DNA of 64,000 bases from an uncultured Chitinophagaceae bacterium (GTDB lineage: Bacteria; Bacteroidota; Bacteroidia; Chitinophagales; Chitinophagaceae): contig CALMYJ010000005.1 of the NCBI GenBank assembly GCA_937873715.1, positions 355,740 through 419,739 on the forward strand. The letters run 5' to 3'. Shown here piece after piece: positions 29,772 to 41,804 of the stretch. Numbering within the stretch: position 1 is the first letter of the stretch; each line of letters begins with the position of its first letter. The notes beneath the pieces were generated by a model. That model was not told the origin of the DNA and made no database searches. It saw only the letters and a program-made list of their open reading frames with translations. A program made the position numbers and the translations under genes.

Positions 29772-29805
29772 AACAACTGCTCCATTGCCGGGGCAGTTGT
29801 TTTAT
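29772..29805 (+). terminator. Terminator after the M1 peptidase gene
   Basis: Arms 29772-29780 and 29793-29801 (AACAACTGC/GCAGTTGTT), extended inward by a G-T and two C-G pairs, form a long stem followed by TTTATT. Confidence 0.75.
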
Positions 29806-29808
29806 TAA

Positions 29809-31521
<1,713 letters not shown>

Positions 31522-31536
31522 GGGGAAGATGGGGGT

Positions 31537-31587
31537 GGATACTGGTTGCTGGATACTGGATACTGGGTACTGGTTTTTGGATACCGG
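31537..31587. repeat. Short imperfect GGATACTGG repeats
   Basis: Imperfect tandem copies of GGATACTGG/TACTGG run from 31537 to 31587 between the ABC-F stop and the next gene. This low-complexity type is common in spacers of the phylum and has no assigned role. Confidence 0.7.
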
Positions 31588-31666
31588 ATTAAAGCTTTAA
31601 TTTTTTGATAACATAATACTGGCACGTTTTTTATTTTATTTGATATTGAACAAAAAAACAATCAAC

Positions 31667-32143
31667 ATGAGAAAGGTAATTTTTTTAAGCGTAGTATTTA
31701 CGGCATTGGCTGTTGCTAAGGTATCTGCACAAAAAAGTTCAGGGCAGGATTACACTACAGCCCTTGGTGTTAAATTTTATCCCGGTGCTGTTACCCTTAA
31801 GCACTTTTTAAATTCCGACAATAAAGCGTTGGAAGGCATTGGTTATTTTTGGGACAGGGGCTTTCGCATAACCGGCCTGTACGAAATTCATGGCGATATT
31901 AAAGATGTAAGCGGCCTTAAATGGTATATTGGCCCCGGTGCACACGTAGGTTTTTACAACAATAAGTTTGGCGGCGGCACTTCCATCGGCGTAGATGGTG
32001 TAATTGGTTTGGATTATAAATTCAATGATGCCCCCATCAATATTTCGCTCGACTGGCAGCCCTCCTTTGAATTTGGCAATAACTACGGCAATGGTTTTGC
32101 CGGCAATTTTGGCGGCTTATCCATCCGCTATACCTTAAAATAA
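31667..32143 (+). CDS. Exported beta-barrel-like protein
   Basis: 158 residues. Signal peptide about 1-21 (FTALAVAKVSAQ). The mature part is built of alternating strands rich in Gly, Tyr, Phe, Asp (for example WYIGPGAHVGFYNN, YGNGFAGNFGGLSIRYTLK), ending in an aromatic-Leu-Lys strand typical of outer-membrane barrels. The family is unassigned. ATG 31667 is chosen over an upstream TTG since it begins the signal peptide cleanly. Confidence 0.65.
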   Translation: MRKVIFLSVVFTALAVAKVSAQKSSGQDYTTALGVKFYPGAVTLKHFLNSDNKALEGIGYFWDRGFRITGLYEIHGDIKDVSGLKWYIGPGAHVGFYNNKFGGGTSIGVDGVIGLDYKFNDAPINISLDWQPSFEFGNNYGNGFAGNFGGLSIRYTLK

Positions 32144-32169
32144 GTATTGGGCATTGAGCAAAAAATACG

Positions 32170-32199
32170 GCCCCGGCAAACAAGCCGGGGCTTTGTTTT
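32170..32199 (+). terminator. Terminator after the barrel-like protein gene
   Basis: Arms GCCCCGGC (32170-32177) and GCCGGGGC (32184-32191) form an 8-bp stem with a 6-base loop, then TTTGTTTT. Confidence 0.85.
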
Positions 32200-32234
32200 A
32201 CCAAATCGGCACAATGAAATAACTTCGCCAGCCA

Positions 32235-32720
32235 ATGCAAAACCTGATTACTGCTGTTATCGATTTTTTTTACCCTCCCTTTAAAAGGGTAATGCCCCTG
32301 CAAACATTTCGCTATGCAGCCTGCGGCGGCGGTAATGTGTTGCTGGATATAAGCCTGTACTTTATCACGTATAATTTCATTTTACAAAAGCAGGCACTTC
32401 ATCTTGGTGTTATTGCCATCAAACCGCATGTGGCCGCTTTTTTAATGTCGCTGGCCATTACCATACCAGTGGGTTTTTTACTGTCGAGGTATATTGTATG
32501 GACGGCTTCTGAAGTAAGGGGCAGGGTGCAATTGTTTCGGTATATACTGGTAGTGCTTGTAAATATTTTGCTCAATTATTTTTTCATCAAGTTGTTTGTG
32601 GAGATGCTGCATTTTTACCCCACTATAGCAAAGGTTTGTACTACGGCTATTGTTATCATCTTTAGCTATTTGAGTCAAAAGCATTTTACATTTAAGGTAG
32701 GTGGCAGCAATGTAAATTAA
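32235..32720 (+). CDS. GtrA family membrane protein
   Basis: 161 residues with four hydrophobic helices. FRYAACGGGNVLLDISLYF, LSRYIVWT and the terminal SYLSQKHFTFK are the GtrA signature. These small proteins are thought to move or anchor undecaprenyl-linked sugars for cell-surface glycan synthesis. No glycosyltransferase partner lies next to it, so its pathway is unknown. Confidence 0.87.
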   Translation: MQNLITAVIDFFYPPFKRVMPLQTFRYAACGGGNVLLDISLYFITYNFILQKQALHLGVIAIKPHVAAFLMSLAITIPVGFLLSRYIVWTASEVRGRVQLFRYILVVLVNILLNYFFIKLFVEMLHFYPTIAKVCTTAIVIIFSYLSQKHFTFKVGGSNVN

Positions 32721-32739
32721 TGTTGCATCACTTCAATGG

Positions 32740-35700
32740 TTATTGTATTACATGTAAGATATTCCCGGCATTAATAGTAAGTTTTCCTGTTTGCTGTACC
32801 CTTATGCTTCTTATAGAAGTGGTTGAGTTCAATACAGGGGAGCCCATGCTGATAATCACATCCGTATTTTCGTCTGGCACCCTGTTGCAGTTCCAGTTGC
32901 CTGCTGTTTCCCATGCATTGCTCAAAGCCCCTGTCCATGCGGCTGTAAATTGCAGTTTAAATAAATTGCTGTTGCTTCCTTCCTGTGTAATACAACGGTA
33001 TGTATTGCCATACCAGGATGTAGGGATGTTGGTTAGATGCAATGTTGCTGTATTGGCCCCGGTGTAATTAGCATTGTTTTCAATGTTGCTGAAAGTGCCA
33101 CTGCCTGTTTTTAACTGCCACTGGTAAGTGCTGCCGGTAATGCCTGCGTTAAATGAGGTTCCGGATGCACAGGTTTTAGTAACGGAATGGCCTATGCTGT
33201 TTTTAAACAGGGTGATGCTGCGGCTGCTGTAAATATTGGCGGTTACAATATCTGGTATGCCATCGTTTGTAATATCGGCTGTGTAGATGTTGACAGGTTG
33301 TTTTTGGGTTGTAATGGTAATTGGGGGGGCGAAGCTTACCGTGCCACTGTGGCTTGTGTTTTTAAATATCAGCAAGGCCATTGATTTTCGCCCAATCAAT
33401 TCAGGTTTGCCATCACCATCAAGATCACAAAAAGTAATATTGCCGACAATATCTGTTGTTTGCAATAGTACTGTTGCAGGCCCAAATGATATATTGCCGG
33501 GAGTGCTTGTGTTTTTATAAATGGAAATTGTTTTGTCGGTTGAATTTGATCTTATTAAATCCGGCTTATCATCCCCGTCAAGGTCTTCAACGGCAATATC
33601 TCCCGGGCCGTTAAATACAGAGTCAACCCGGTTTGCAAGGGAAATAAAGCCGGGGATGCTGGTGTTTCTGAAAATCGATAAACCATATCGTGCCGGTGTA
33701 ATAAATGCAACGGTAGCTGCAATAATATCAGGTTTTCTGTCGCCATCAAGGTCTTTAATTATACCGGTAGCTGAAGTGGCAATTAATTGAACATCTTTTC
33801 TTGCATCAAGGGTGATATTACCCGGGGTGCTCAGGTTGCGAAAAATAGAAATAGTGTTATTGTTATTGAATGATACAATATCAGCCCTGCCATCCCCATC
33901 CAGGTCGCTGCTTTCAATGTCTTTAATATAATCGGCGGCGGTAATATTTTGCCTGGTTGAAAACTTAATATCGCCGGGGCCAGTGCTGGTATTCCTGTAC
34001 AGGGTAAGCGAATCGTATTTAGTGCCGCTGTTTGGTTGCCACCGGTAAGTGAAGGCGGTAATCATATCTTTTTTTCCATCACCATCCATGTCTGTGCAGT
34101 TGGTGTATAGATAAGCGCCCTGTATAATCGTGGCCGGTACATCAATTCTTTGTTCAGTTTTTATATCGTTATGCTTTGTGGCATTTTTAAAAATACATAG
34201 TGTATTTACAGTATAACTCGATGTGGCTGTAATGTCTGTTTTGCCATCATTATCCCAATCGTCTAATTCAATGTGCTCTGAAAAATTAGGAATAAGGTGG
34301 GTAACAGAGTCTGAAAATGTTTTTGTATCCAGCCCTGTACCAGTTTCTGTGAAAAGTATTTTAAAGGGGTGTGGCGACCATGCTGTGAGATGAGCAGATG
34401 TGGTAATGCTAATGGGTTTATAACTTGCTCCTACCGGCACTATAACAGTTAGTGAAGTATCAGAAGCCTGTATAACAGTTGCTTTTACAGCGCCAAAGAA
34501 AACGGCATTATCATCAATACTTACCCCAAACTTTTTTCCAGATATAACTACAGCACTGCCTGCAGCGCCTGCTAAGGGTGAAATGGTAGTAATGTGTGGG
34601 ATAGGGTTGGAGTAAGTAAACCCTGCCATGCTGGCTATACCTCCGGGAGTGATTACAGATACGAGTGATGAAGCCGGCGATCCACTTTGTACTATTGCAG
34701 TAATTACCGTATCAGCAACAACAGTGAATATGGCCGGGATGCCCGCCAGCAGCACTTGTGTAGCACCTGTAAACCTGTGGCCGTAAATGGTTACAACAGT
34801 TCCAGGATCGGCAAGTTGTGGTGTAAAAGATTTTATATGTGGCCCCTGTACCAGGTTACGCAGTATATTTATTCTTCGCAAATTGGTGTAAAAATTGAAA
34901 TAGTTCCAGACACAAATTTCCGGTTTATTATCGCCATCAAGGTCGCCGATTGCAATATGGTTGCTTTCAACACCTATAGCCGTTGCTAGGGTATATTCGC
35001 CTTGTTTTTCAAGTAATGTATTATTGGCAACCGTTTTGTTTTTATAAACAAATACGTTGATACCCCTGGTAACCACAACTTCCACCATACCATCACCATC
35101 CAAATCTGAAGCTGCTATTGCATCAGAAGATACCGGCGTTAAATTTTTTTGTGGAGCCGAAAATAAAATACTGTCGTAAGTGCTTATGTTCATATTAACC
35201 GCTATAAATAACGAATCTCTTGCAATGCTTACTAAATCAGGCTTGCCATCATAATTAATATCGGCAATGCAAATAGCTTTTACTTCAGGGTTGGTTGTTG
35301 TTGTATCTGCGCCGATGAATATTTTTTTGGGTTCTGATAAAGATAAGTTGCCGGGGGTGCTGTTATTTTTAAAAAGGAGAGGGGTTGTTACAAAGTCTGA
35401 GCCAATTACAATATCCGGTTTATTGTCGTTGTTAAAGTCGGTTACAAAAATATCTGTTCGTACAGGGTAATACTGGTTGCCGTTCATTTTATATTTGAAT
35501 TCCCATTTAGGTGCAAAAGAAAGTACCCCGTTTTCAGTAAGGGTATTTCTTAATACTACAATAGTGGTGGAGTACAGGGACAGTACAATATCAACCCTGC
35601 CATCGCCATCCATATCCGCGGCAGCAATTGAATATATTTCGTCATTACTAAGGTTGCCTGTAGAAATGATATACCTGTCGGCAAACGTAATTGTACCAGG

Positions 35701-37923
35701 GGTGCTTATATTTTGAAAGATATAAATAGACCTGGTACTGGTATTAAAATTTGCAACCGCAATATCAGGTTTGCCATCTCCATTAAAATCGCCTGTACAA
35801 AAGGCCCTTGCATTGCCGGCCACCGAATAACTTTGTTTTGTATCCAGTTTAACCTCACCGGGCAAACTTATATTTCTCGATACATACATCATATTTGCGG
35901 ATGGCTCCAGTACTGCCTGGTCAATTTTACCATCACCGTCAAAATCAGCCATAAGCGGTATTGAGCTGGTACTCGGTTCCGACTTGCTTTCGAAAGAAGT
36001 TGAATCAAACGTAATTCCTTCGCCGTTTCCAAATTTACTGATGAAAGGAACTGCTGCGCCTGCAATCAATGTGTTATTGTTAACCGTTAGTTGCCGGTAA
36101 TCAGCACTGGCCGGAACTGTTGCCATAATGCTGGTGCCGGTGGCACTGGTAACGGCGGCTTTTACCGAGCCAAAATACACCATGTTTGCAGCGGCATTTG
36201 TATTAAAATTGTTACCGCTGATGAGTACATGATTATTTTGAAAACCGCTGTAAGGTGTTACCGAAGCTATTGCAGGCGGATTGAATATAAGGCCGCTCAG
36301 TAAATTGATGCCATAAATATTTGATACGCTTATATTGATATTTCCCGATGGCCTGTTGGGGGCAACAGCGGTAATCAATGTTGGAGAAACCACTGTAAAA
36401 GATGTGGCAGGTACATCTCCAAAAAACACACCGGTAATATTGGTAAAGTTAGTTCCTGTAACAGACACAACAGTGCCGGCAGTGGCTATAGCTGGCACAA
36501 ATGATGTAATTGCAGGTTCATTTACCTGGTTGAGTAAAACAGAAAACATATTGCGGTCTGCTATTACAAGGTCTGGTTTTGTATCCCCATCTATATCTTC
36601 AGCGCTAGAGGCTCCACCAATATTGGTTGCAATGTTAAATAATACCGGAGTTTCAAATGAAATACTACCGGGTATGCTTGTGTTTTTTAAAACTGCAGCG
36701 CCAGACTGGTTGGCAAGGGCCAGGTCTGTTTTCCCATCGCCATTAAAATCTGCCATACAAATCATTCTTGCGTTTCCGCCGGTGCTAAATGTCTGTGCAG
36801 CATTAAAGCTTATTCCGGCACCGTTTCCGGCATTGCTCAATACAGCTATTGTAGTTAATCCTGTTATTGCAATATCCTGCCTGCTGTCCATGTCAATGTC
36901 TGCAATGGCCATATCGGTTAAGGTGCCTGTGATACCGGTGGGATAGCTTACTCTTTCGCCAAATGCAATGTTTCCCGGCTGGCTTAAGTTTTTAATAATA
37001 GTTACTTCATTGCTTAAAAAAGCCAGTTCCGGGTAAATGTCATCATCTGCATATACTAAAGATAGCCTGTGCAGCCCCACATTGGAGGGGATACCAGTAA
37101 GGATATACGGCTGCATTTCAAAAGCAATGCCCGAAGGCGTGGAAATGTTTTTTAAAATCTGGATATTTTTTGATGTTGTCCGCATTATAATTTCCGGCCT
37201 GCCATCCTGGTCAATATCTCCAAATTGCATGTTGGGATAACCCGGTAATGAAGTTTGAAAAACAAACGAAATATTACCCGGTGTACTCAGGTTTTTATAA
37301 ACAGAGATTATCGTGTCTGTTGTGCCGCCACCTGCAATCATTTCAGGCCTGCCATCGGCATCCAGGTCAAAAAAATTAACCACGTGGTTAAAATGGTTTA
37401 TTTTAAACGCCACCTGTTGTGCAAACAATAATTTGTTGGGGGTGCTTATGTTCCTGTAAAAATGAATAATGTTGGTGCCGGAATTTGTAACAATTACATC
37501 AGGTTTGCCATCTCCATCAAGGTCGCAGGTACTTGTACCGATTTGTGCATGCGTTGTAGTAAAACCGTTTTTTGCACTGAAAGAACTGGAAGAAACCGTG
37601 CCGGGCCCCGGAAAAGTAATGTTGAAAGCATTTTTTGAATAAGCAGTAAACCCTGCCACGGATACACTGATGGAGTTGGATGGCGCAGCCATTGGTACAG
37701 ATACGGTTAGCGAAGTGGCGCTTGCCGCAGTAACAACAGCTTTAATAGCTCCAAACATAACAATATTAGATGAGCTAATTGGGCTAAATCCTGTACCGCT
37801 TATTGTAACAGCCGTGCCAACTGGCCCACTACCCGGGGAAAAATTGTTGATTGCAGGTTGCGAAAATGCTAATACGATTACAGGGGTATAAAGGGCAGTT
37901 AGCAAATAGCGCAGGCAATGCAT
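32740..37923 (-). CDS. Giant secreted beta-propeller (FG-GAP/VCBS) and IPT/TIG protein
   Basis: 1727 residues. Signal peptide about 1-21 (VIVLAFSQ), then an IPT/TIG domain (SFSP..GTAVTISGTGF), seven Ca-loop repeats of the DLDGDGKPDVI type, two IPT/TIG domains, seven repeats, two IPT/TIG domains, seven repeats, one Ig-like domain (about 1580-1655) and a terminal W...NW.C..P...TDV.I module (about 1662-1727). Seven FG-GAP repeats make one integrin-alpha-like propeller, so three propellers are inferred. Such proteins are calcium-dependent adhesion or binding proteins. No standard T9SS tail is seen. Convergent with the GtrA gene; divergent from smc. Confidence 0.85.
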   Translation of the reverse strand: MHCLRYLLTALYTPVIVLAFSQPAINNFSPGSGPVGTAVTISGTGFSPISSSNIVMFGAIKAVVTAASATSLTVSVPMAAPSNSISVSVAGFTAYSKNAFNITFPGPGTVSSSSFSAKNGFTTTHAQIGTSTCDLDGDGKPDVIVTNSGTNIIHFYRNISTPNKLLFAQQVAFKINHFNHVVNFFDLDADGRPEMIAGGGTTDTIISVYKNLSTPGNISFVFQTSLPGYPNMQFGDIDQDGRPEIIMRTTSKNIQILKNISTPSGIAFEMQPYILTGIPSNVGLHRLSLVYADDDIYPELAFLSNEVTIIKNLSQPGNIAFGERVSYPTGITGTLTDMAIADIDMDSRQDIAITGLTTIAVLSNAGNGAGISFNAAQTFSTGGNARMICMADFNGDGKTDLALANQSGAAVLKNTSIPGSISFETPVLFNIATNIGGASSAEDIDGDTKPDLVIADRNMFSVLLNQVNEPAITSFVPAIATAGTVVSVTGTNFTNITGVFFGDVPATSFTVVSPTLITAVAPNRPSGNINISVSNIYGINLLSGLIFNPPAIASVTPYSGFQNNHVLISGNNFNTNAAANMVYFGSVKAAVTSATGTSIMATVPASADYRQLTVNNNTLIAGAAVPFISKFGNGEGITFDSTSFESKSEPSTSSIPLMADFDGDGKIDQAVLEPSANMMYVSRNISLPGEVKLDTKQSYSVAGNARAFCTGDFNGDGKPDIAVANFNTSTRSIYIFQNISTPGTITFADRYIISTGNLSNDEIYSIAAADMDGDGRVDIVLSLYSTTIVVLRNTLTENGVLSFAPKWEFKYKMNGNQYYPVRTDIFVTDFNNDNKPDIVIGSDFVTTPLLFKNNSTPGNLSLSEPKKIFIGADTTTTNPEVKAICIADINYDGKPDLVSIARDSLFIAVNMNISTYDSILFSAPQKNLTPVSSDAIAASDLDGDGMVEVVVTRGINVFVYKNKTVANNTLLEKQGEYTLATAIGVESNHIAIGDLDGDNKPEICVWNYFNFYTNLRRINILRNLVQGPHIKSFTPQLADPGTVVTIYGHRFTGATQVLLAGIPAIFTVVADTVITAIVQSGSPASSLVSVITPGGIASMAGFTYSNPIPHITTISPLAGAAGSAVVISGKKFGVSIDDNAVFFGAVKATVIQASDTSLTVIVPVGASYKPISITTSAHLTAWSPHPFKILFTETGTGLDTKTFSDSVTHLIPNFSEHIELDDWDNDGKTDITATSSYTVNTLCIFKNATKHNDIKTEQRIDVPATIIQGAYLYTNCTDMDGDGKKDMITAFTYRWQPNSGTKYDSLTLYRNTSTGPGDIKFSTRQNITAADYIKDIESSDLDGDGRADIVSFNNNNTISIFRNLSTPGNITLDARKDVQLIATSATGIIKDLDGDRKPDIIAATVAFITPARYGLSIFRNTSIPGFISLANRVDSVFNGPGDIAVEDLDGDDKPDLIRSNSTDKTISIYKNTSTPGNISFGPATVLLQTTDIVGNITFCDLDGDGKPELIGRKSMALLIFKNTSHSGTVSFAPPITITTQKQPVNIYTADITNDGIPDIVTANIYSSRSITLFKNSIGHSVTKTCASGTSFNAGITGSTYQWQLKTGSGTFSNIENNANYTGANTATLHLTNIPTSWYGNTYRCITQEGSNSNLFKLQFTAAWTGALSNAWETAGNWNCNRVPDENTDVIISMGSPVLNSTTSIRSIRVQQTGKLTINAGNILHVIQ

Positions 37924-38141
37924 AAAGGGAAATTTTTATTTGAGCTTGTCAGGGCTTTTTACAGCAGCTTTAAATATACCCATTTATGCCCATATAAATG
38001 GGGCAACTCATATTTAACACCTTCATTTTCCAGTTTTTTTCTGTGAAAAAACTGTGTATAACTACCCCTGCCGGCCTAACCCCCAAACACTGGTTCTTAC
38101 TGCATTCTGCTATATTTGCTCTTTACAAAAAACTACAAAAA

Positions 38142-41100
38142 GTGCGTTTAAAGACATTAGAGATTAAGGGATTTAAAAGTTTTGCAGATAAAACTGTACT
38201 CAACTTCGACGAAGGCATTACCGGTGTAATTGGGCCTAACGGTTGCGGTAAAAGTAATATCATCGACAGCATCCGCTGGGTGATAGGCGAACATAAAATC
38301 AGCAACCTCCGCAGCGAAAACCTGGAGAGCCTGGTATTTAACGGCTCAAAAAGCCGCTCAGCTTCCGGCCTTGCAGAAGTAAGCCTCACTTTTGAAAATA
38401 CCCGTAACCTGCTGCCCACCGAATTCAACACGGTAACGGTTACCCGTAAATACTATAAAAACGGCGAAAGCGAATACCGCCTCAATGATGTAAGCTGCCG
38501 CCTCAAGGATATCCATAACCTGTTTATGGATACCGGCGTAAGTACCGACAGCTATGCTATTATTGAGCTGGGCATGGTGGATGATATCATTAAGGATAAA
38601 GAAAACAGCCGCCGCAAAATGCTGGAACAGGCCGCCGGTATCACCATTTATAAAACCCGTAAAAAAGAAGCGAAATTAAAATTAGATGCTACCGAGCAGG
38701 ATTTGGCCCGTATTGAAGACCTGCTGTTTGAAATCAACAACCAGCTTAAAAGCCTCGAAAGCCAGGCGAAAAAAGCAGAGCGCTACTACGAAATAAAAAA
38801 GGAATACAAAGAAGTAAGTATCGAACTGGCCAAAGCTGCACTCGAAGGATTTAACCTTACATACAAAGACCTTACCCATCAGCAACAGGCCGAAGTAGAT
38901 AAGCGCCTGGAACTGGAGGCCGCCATAGCAACCGAAGAAGCTGCATTAGAGCAGGAAAAACTGGGTTTTATTGAAAAAGAAAAAGCCTTGCAGGATATGC
39001 AGCATGCTTTTAACGATATGCTGGCCGGCATCCGTAATAAAGAAAGTGAAAAGAGCCTGGCGGCACAGCGCCTGCAATATTTAAAGGAAAGAGAAACAAC
39101 CCTCAACGAATTTTTACAAAAAGCCGGCGGCCAGTTAAATGGCTTGCAGGAAAGCATACAATTTACCAGCAACCAGATTACCGAAGATGAAGAAAAGCTG
39201 GGCATACTGGAAGGCAGGCTGGATGAATTGAAAAATGCTGTAGAAGACAAGCGCCGGGTATTTGATGATAAACGCAGCAGCATCGATAATTTACGGCGGG
39301 AATACCAGGCCATACAACGCAGCCAGTTTGAAGCCGAAAAAAAGGTAGCCGTAGCCGATACCAGCATACAAAACCTGCAGCGCAGCCTTATGCAACTGCA
39401 GGATGAAAGCACACAGCGCCGCCAGCAATTAGAGCAATTAGAACAGGAGCGTAACATTAAAGCCGGCGAATTAGATCAAAAGAAAACCGACCTGCAACAG
39501 TTGCAGGAACAGCACGAATACACCAAGGAGCAGATACTGCAAACACAGGCACAGCTTGAAAAACTCCGCAGCGAACTGGCCGAAGAAAACCGCAAACTCG
39601 ACAGCAAAAAAAATGAACACGACCTGCTGAAAAGTCTTATCGACTCGATGGACGGCTATCCTGAAAGTGTAAAATTTTTGCACAATAATTCCGGGTGGAA
39701 CCATACGGCACCACTGCTAAGCGACATCATTTATGTAAAAGAGGAGTACAGGGCTGCGGTAGAAAATGTGCTGGAACCATACCTCAACTATTATGTGGTG
39801 AATAACCTGGAAGAAGGTCTGCAGGCCATACACCTGCTGGATAGCCATAAAAAAGGCAAGGCCAACTTTTTCCTGCTCGATAAATTTACAGGCGCTGAAG
39901 CATTCCATCAACCCGAGGGCACCATACCGGCGCTGGATGTGGTGGAAGTGGATGCCCGGTATGCTGAGTTGAGCCGCCATTTACTGGGCAATGTGTTTAT
40001 TGCCGAAAATGAAGCCGCTATTCATAACAGCAACGGTGCGGTGGTATTAGAAAAAACAGGGAAGTACGTAAAAGGTAAATATGCCATTACCGGTGGTAGT
40101 GTGGGTTTATTTGAAGGTAAAAAAATCGGCCGTGCCAAAAACCTGGAAAAACTGCAGGAAGCCATAGCTGCACAGGAAGCCGTAGTGAACGAACTAAAAG
40201 TTACCATACAGGCAAGGCACAACGAAGTACTGGCTTACAACGAGCAACTGAAAGAAAATGCTATTAAGCAAACCCAGCAGGATATTAACAGCCTCACCAA
40301 CCTTGTATTTTCCCTGCAAAACAAAATTGAAAACCTGCACCACCTGGAAGAAAACAACAACAGGCGTACCGGGGATTTGCAGGCACAGTTAGATCAAAAT
40401 CATGATGCAATAGCTGGCACCAGGGAAGAACTGGAAAAATACAACAGCCAGTTAGAAGAATTATCAGACAGGTTGAGTGGAGTAGAGCAGGATTATGCTT
40501 CGGCCGAGCAGGAATATAATTTTGCCACAGCCGCTTTTAACGATGGCAACCTGCAATATACAAGGCAGCAAAGCAAGATTGCATCCTTAAAGCAGGAGTT
40601 TGAATTTAAAAACAACCAGTTAGCCAGCCTGCAGGTAGAAATTGAAAACAGTAGCAAACAACTCAGCGAATCGGCAGCTACCATTACCGAAACCGCCACT
40701 GCACTGGCCGAACTGGAAGCCCTGCTGGTAACGATGCTGCAAAATAAAGCAGTAGAAGAAAAGCAACTCAACGAAGCCGACCAGGCGTATTATAACCTGC
40801 GCAACCAGTTGGCCGAAAAGGAAAGCGAACTGCGCCATAAGCAAAAATCGAAAGAGGGTATTGATACCTTACTGAATGAAATAAAAGATAAACTTACCGA
40901 ACTAAAGTTGCAGCTTGCCGGTATGAAGGAAAGGCTGCATGTGGAGTTCAGGATTGATTTAGATGGTATTATTGATGAACCCCGTACCACCGAAACACCG
41001 CTGGAAGAACTGCAGGATAAAAGCGAAAAAATGCGTAAGCGTCTCGAAAATATCGGTGAGGTAAATCCTACAGCCATTGAAGCGTACACCGAAATGAAAA

Positions 41101-41660
41101 AGCGGTACGAGTTTATTCTTGAACAAAAGAACGATTTGGTAACGGCAAAGGATAGCCTGATGCAAACCATACAGGAAGTGGAAGCTACGGCCAACCAGCA
41201 GTTCCTTGATACTTTCAACCGGGTAAGGGAAAATTTCCAGAAAGTATTTAAAGCATTGTTTACCGAAGATGATACTGCAGATATGATACTGGTTGACCCT
41301 GAAAACCTGGCTGATACGGCCATTGATATTGTGGCTAAGCCTAAGGGCAAGCGTCCGTCATCTATCGGGCAGTTAAGTGGAGGTGAAAAAACACTAACGG
41401 CTACGGCCCTCCTATTTGCCATCTATCTTATTAAGCCGGCACCTTTCTGTATCCTGGATGAAGTGGATGCACCACTGGATGATGCCAACGTGGGTAAGTT
41501 TACCAAAATGATTAAGCAGTTCAGCGAAAACTCACAGTTTATCATTGTAACGCACAATAAGCAAACCATGGGTGCTGTAGATGTTATATATGGTGTAACC
41601 ATGCAGGAGCCGGGTGTAAGTAAGCTGGTGCCCGTGGATTTCAGGAGTTTGAGTAATTAA
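38142..41660 (+). CDS. smc: Chromosome segregation protein SMC
   Basis: 1172 residues. Head, long coiled coil, hinge, coiled coil, head. Walker A GPNGCGKSN at 31-39; signature LSGGEKTLTATALLF and Walker B FCILDEVDAPLDDANV near the C-terminus. The hinge spans about 490-650 (ENVLEPYLNYYVV, TGGSVGLFEGKKIGR). Start chosen at GTG 38142 because VRLKTLEIKGFKSFADKT matches the family N-terminus; an open extension upstream is not similar to Smc. No scpA or scpB in the window. Confidence 0.96.
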   Translation: MRLKTLEIKGFKSFADKTVLNFDEGITGVIGPNGCGKSNIIDSIRWVIGEHKISNLRSENLESLVFNGSKSRSASGLAEVSLTFENTRNLLPTEFNTVTVTRKYYKNGESEYRLNDVSCRLKDIHNLFMDTGVSTDSYAIIELGMVDDIIKDKENSRRKMLEQAAGITIYKTRKKEAKLKLDATEQDLARIEDLLFEINNQLKSLESQAKKAERYYEIKKEYKEVSIELAKAALEGFNLTYKDLTHQQQAEVDKRLELEAAIATEEAALEQEKLGFIEKEKALQDMQHAFNDMLAGIRNKESEKSLAAQRLQYLKERETTLNEFLQKAGGQLNGLQESIQFTSNQITEDEEKLGILEGRLDELKNAVEDKRRVFDDKRSSIDNLRREYQAIQRSQFEAEKKVAVADTSIQNLQRSLMQLQDESTQRRQQLEQLEQERNIKAGELDQKKTDLQQLQEQHEYTKEQILQTQAQLEKLRSELAEENRKLDSKKNEHDLLKSLIDSMDGYPESVKFLHNNSGWNHTAPLLSDIIYVKEEYRAAVENVLEPYLNYYVVNNLEEGLQAIHLLDSHKKGKANFFLLDKFTGAEAFHQPEGTIPALDVVEVDARYAELSRHLLGNVFIAENEAAIHNSNGAVVLEKTGKYVKGKYAITGGSVGLFEGKKIGRAKNLEKLQEAIAAQEAVVNELKVTIQARHNEVLAYNEQLKENAIKQTQQDINSLTNLVFSLQNKIENLHHLEENNNRRTGDLQAQLDQNHDAIAGTREELEKYNSQLEELSDRLSGVEQDYASAEQEYNFATAAFNDGNLQYTRQQSKIASLKQEFEFKNNQLASLQVEIENSSKQLSESAATITETATALAELEALLVTMLQNKAVEEKQLNEADQAYYNLRNQLAEKESELRHKQKSKEGIDTLLNEIKDKLTELKLQLAGMKERLHVEFRIDLDGIIDEPRTTETPLEELQDKSEKMRKRLENIGEVNPTAIEAYTEMKKRYEFILEQKNDLVTAKDSLMQTIQEVEATANQQFLDTFNRVRENFQKVFKALFTEDDTADMILVDPENLADTAIDIVAKPKGKRPSSIGQLSGGEKTLTATALLFAIYLIKPAPFCILDEVDAPLDDANVGKFTKMIKQFSENSQFIIVTHNKQTMGAVDVIYGVTMQEPGVSKLVPVDFRSLSN

Positions 41661-41680
41661 TGCCTTAAACCTAATACTTT

Positions 41681-41734
41681 AAAACCTATAAGGTTGCAAC
41701 GCTGCAATGTGCTTTTCACAGCCTTATGGGTTTT
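41681..41734. repeat. Cloverleaf-like palindromic repeat, copy A
   Basis: Outer arms 41681-41693 and 41722-41734 pair at 12 of 13 positions (AAAACCTATAAGG with CCTTATGGGTTTT). They enclose two small hairpins, TTGCA-ACGC-TGCAA (41694-41707) and TGTG-CTTTT-CACA (41708-41720). A second copy is at 43808-43862. It follows the smc stop by about 20 bases. Confidence 0.75.
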
Positions 41735-41804
41735 GTCCAGCATGCAAAAGAGGTCTGTACTGTTCACTTTATAAAATTGTTTATAAGTAACTAAATGATT
41801 TCAT

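Noticed and set aside
31537..31587. GGATACTGG repeats as a CRISPR or regulatory array
   Set aside because: Units are short and imperfect, with no unique spacers; ordinary low-complexity spacer.
33187..37891. Many short plus-strand frames opposite the giant propeller protein
   Set aside because: They are antisense shadows of a repetitive coding region with no recognisable product.
38123..41422. Minus-strand frames rich in Ser/Cys/Leu opposite smc
   Set aside because: Antisense shadows of coiled-coil codons; smc itself is unambiguous.
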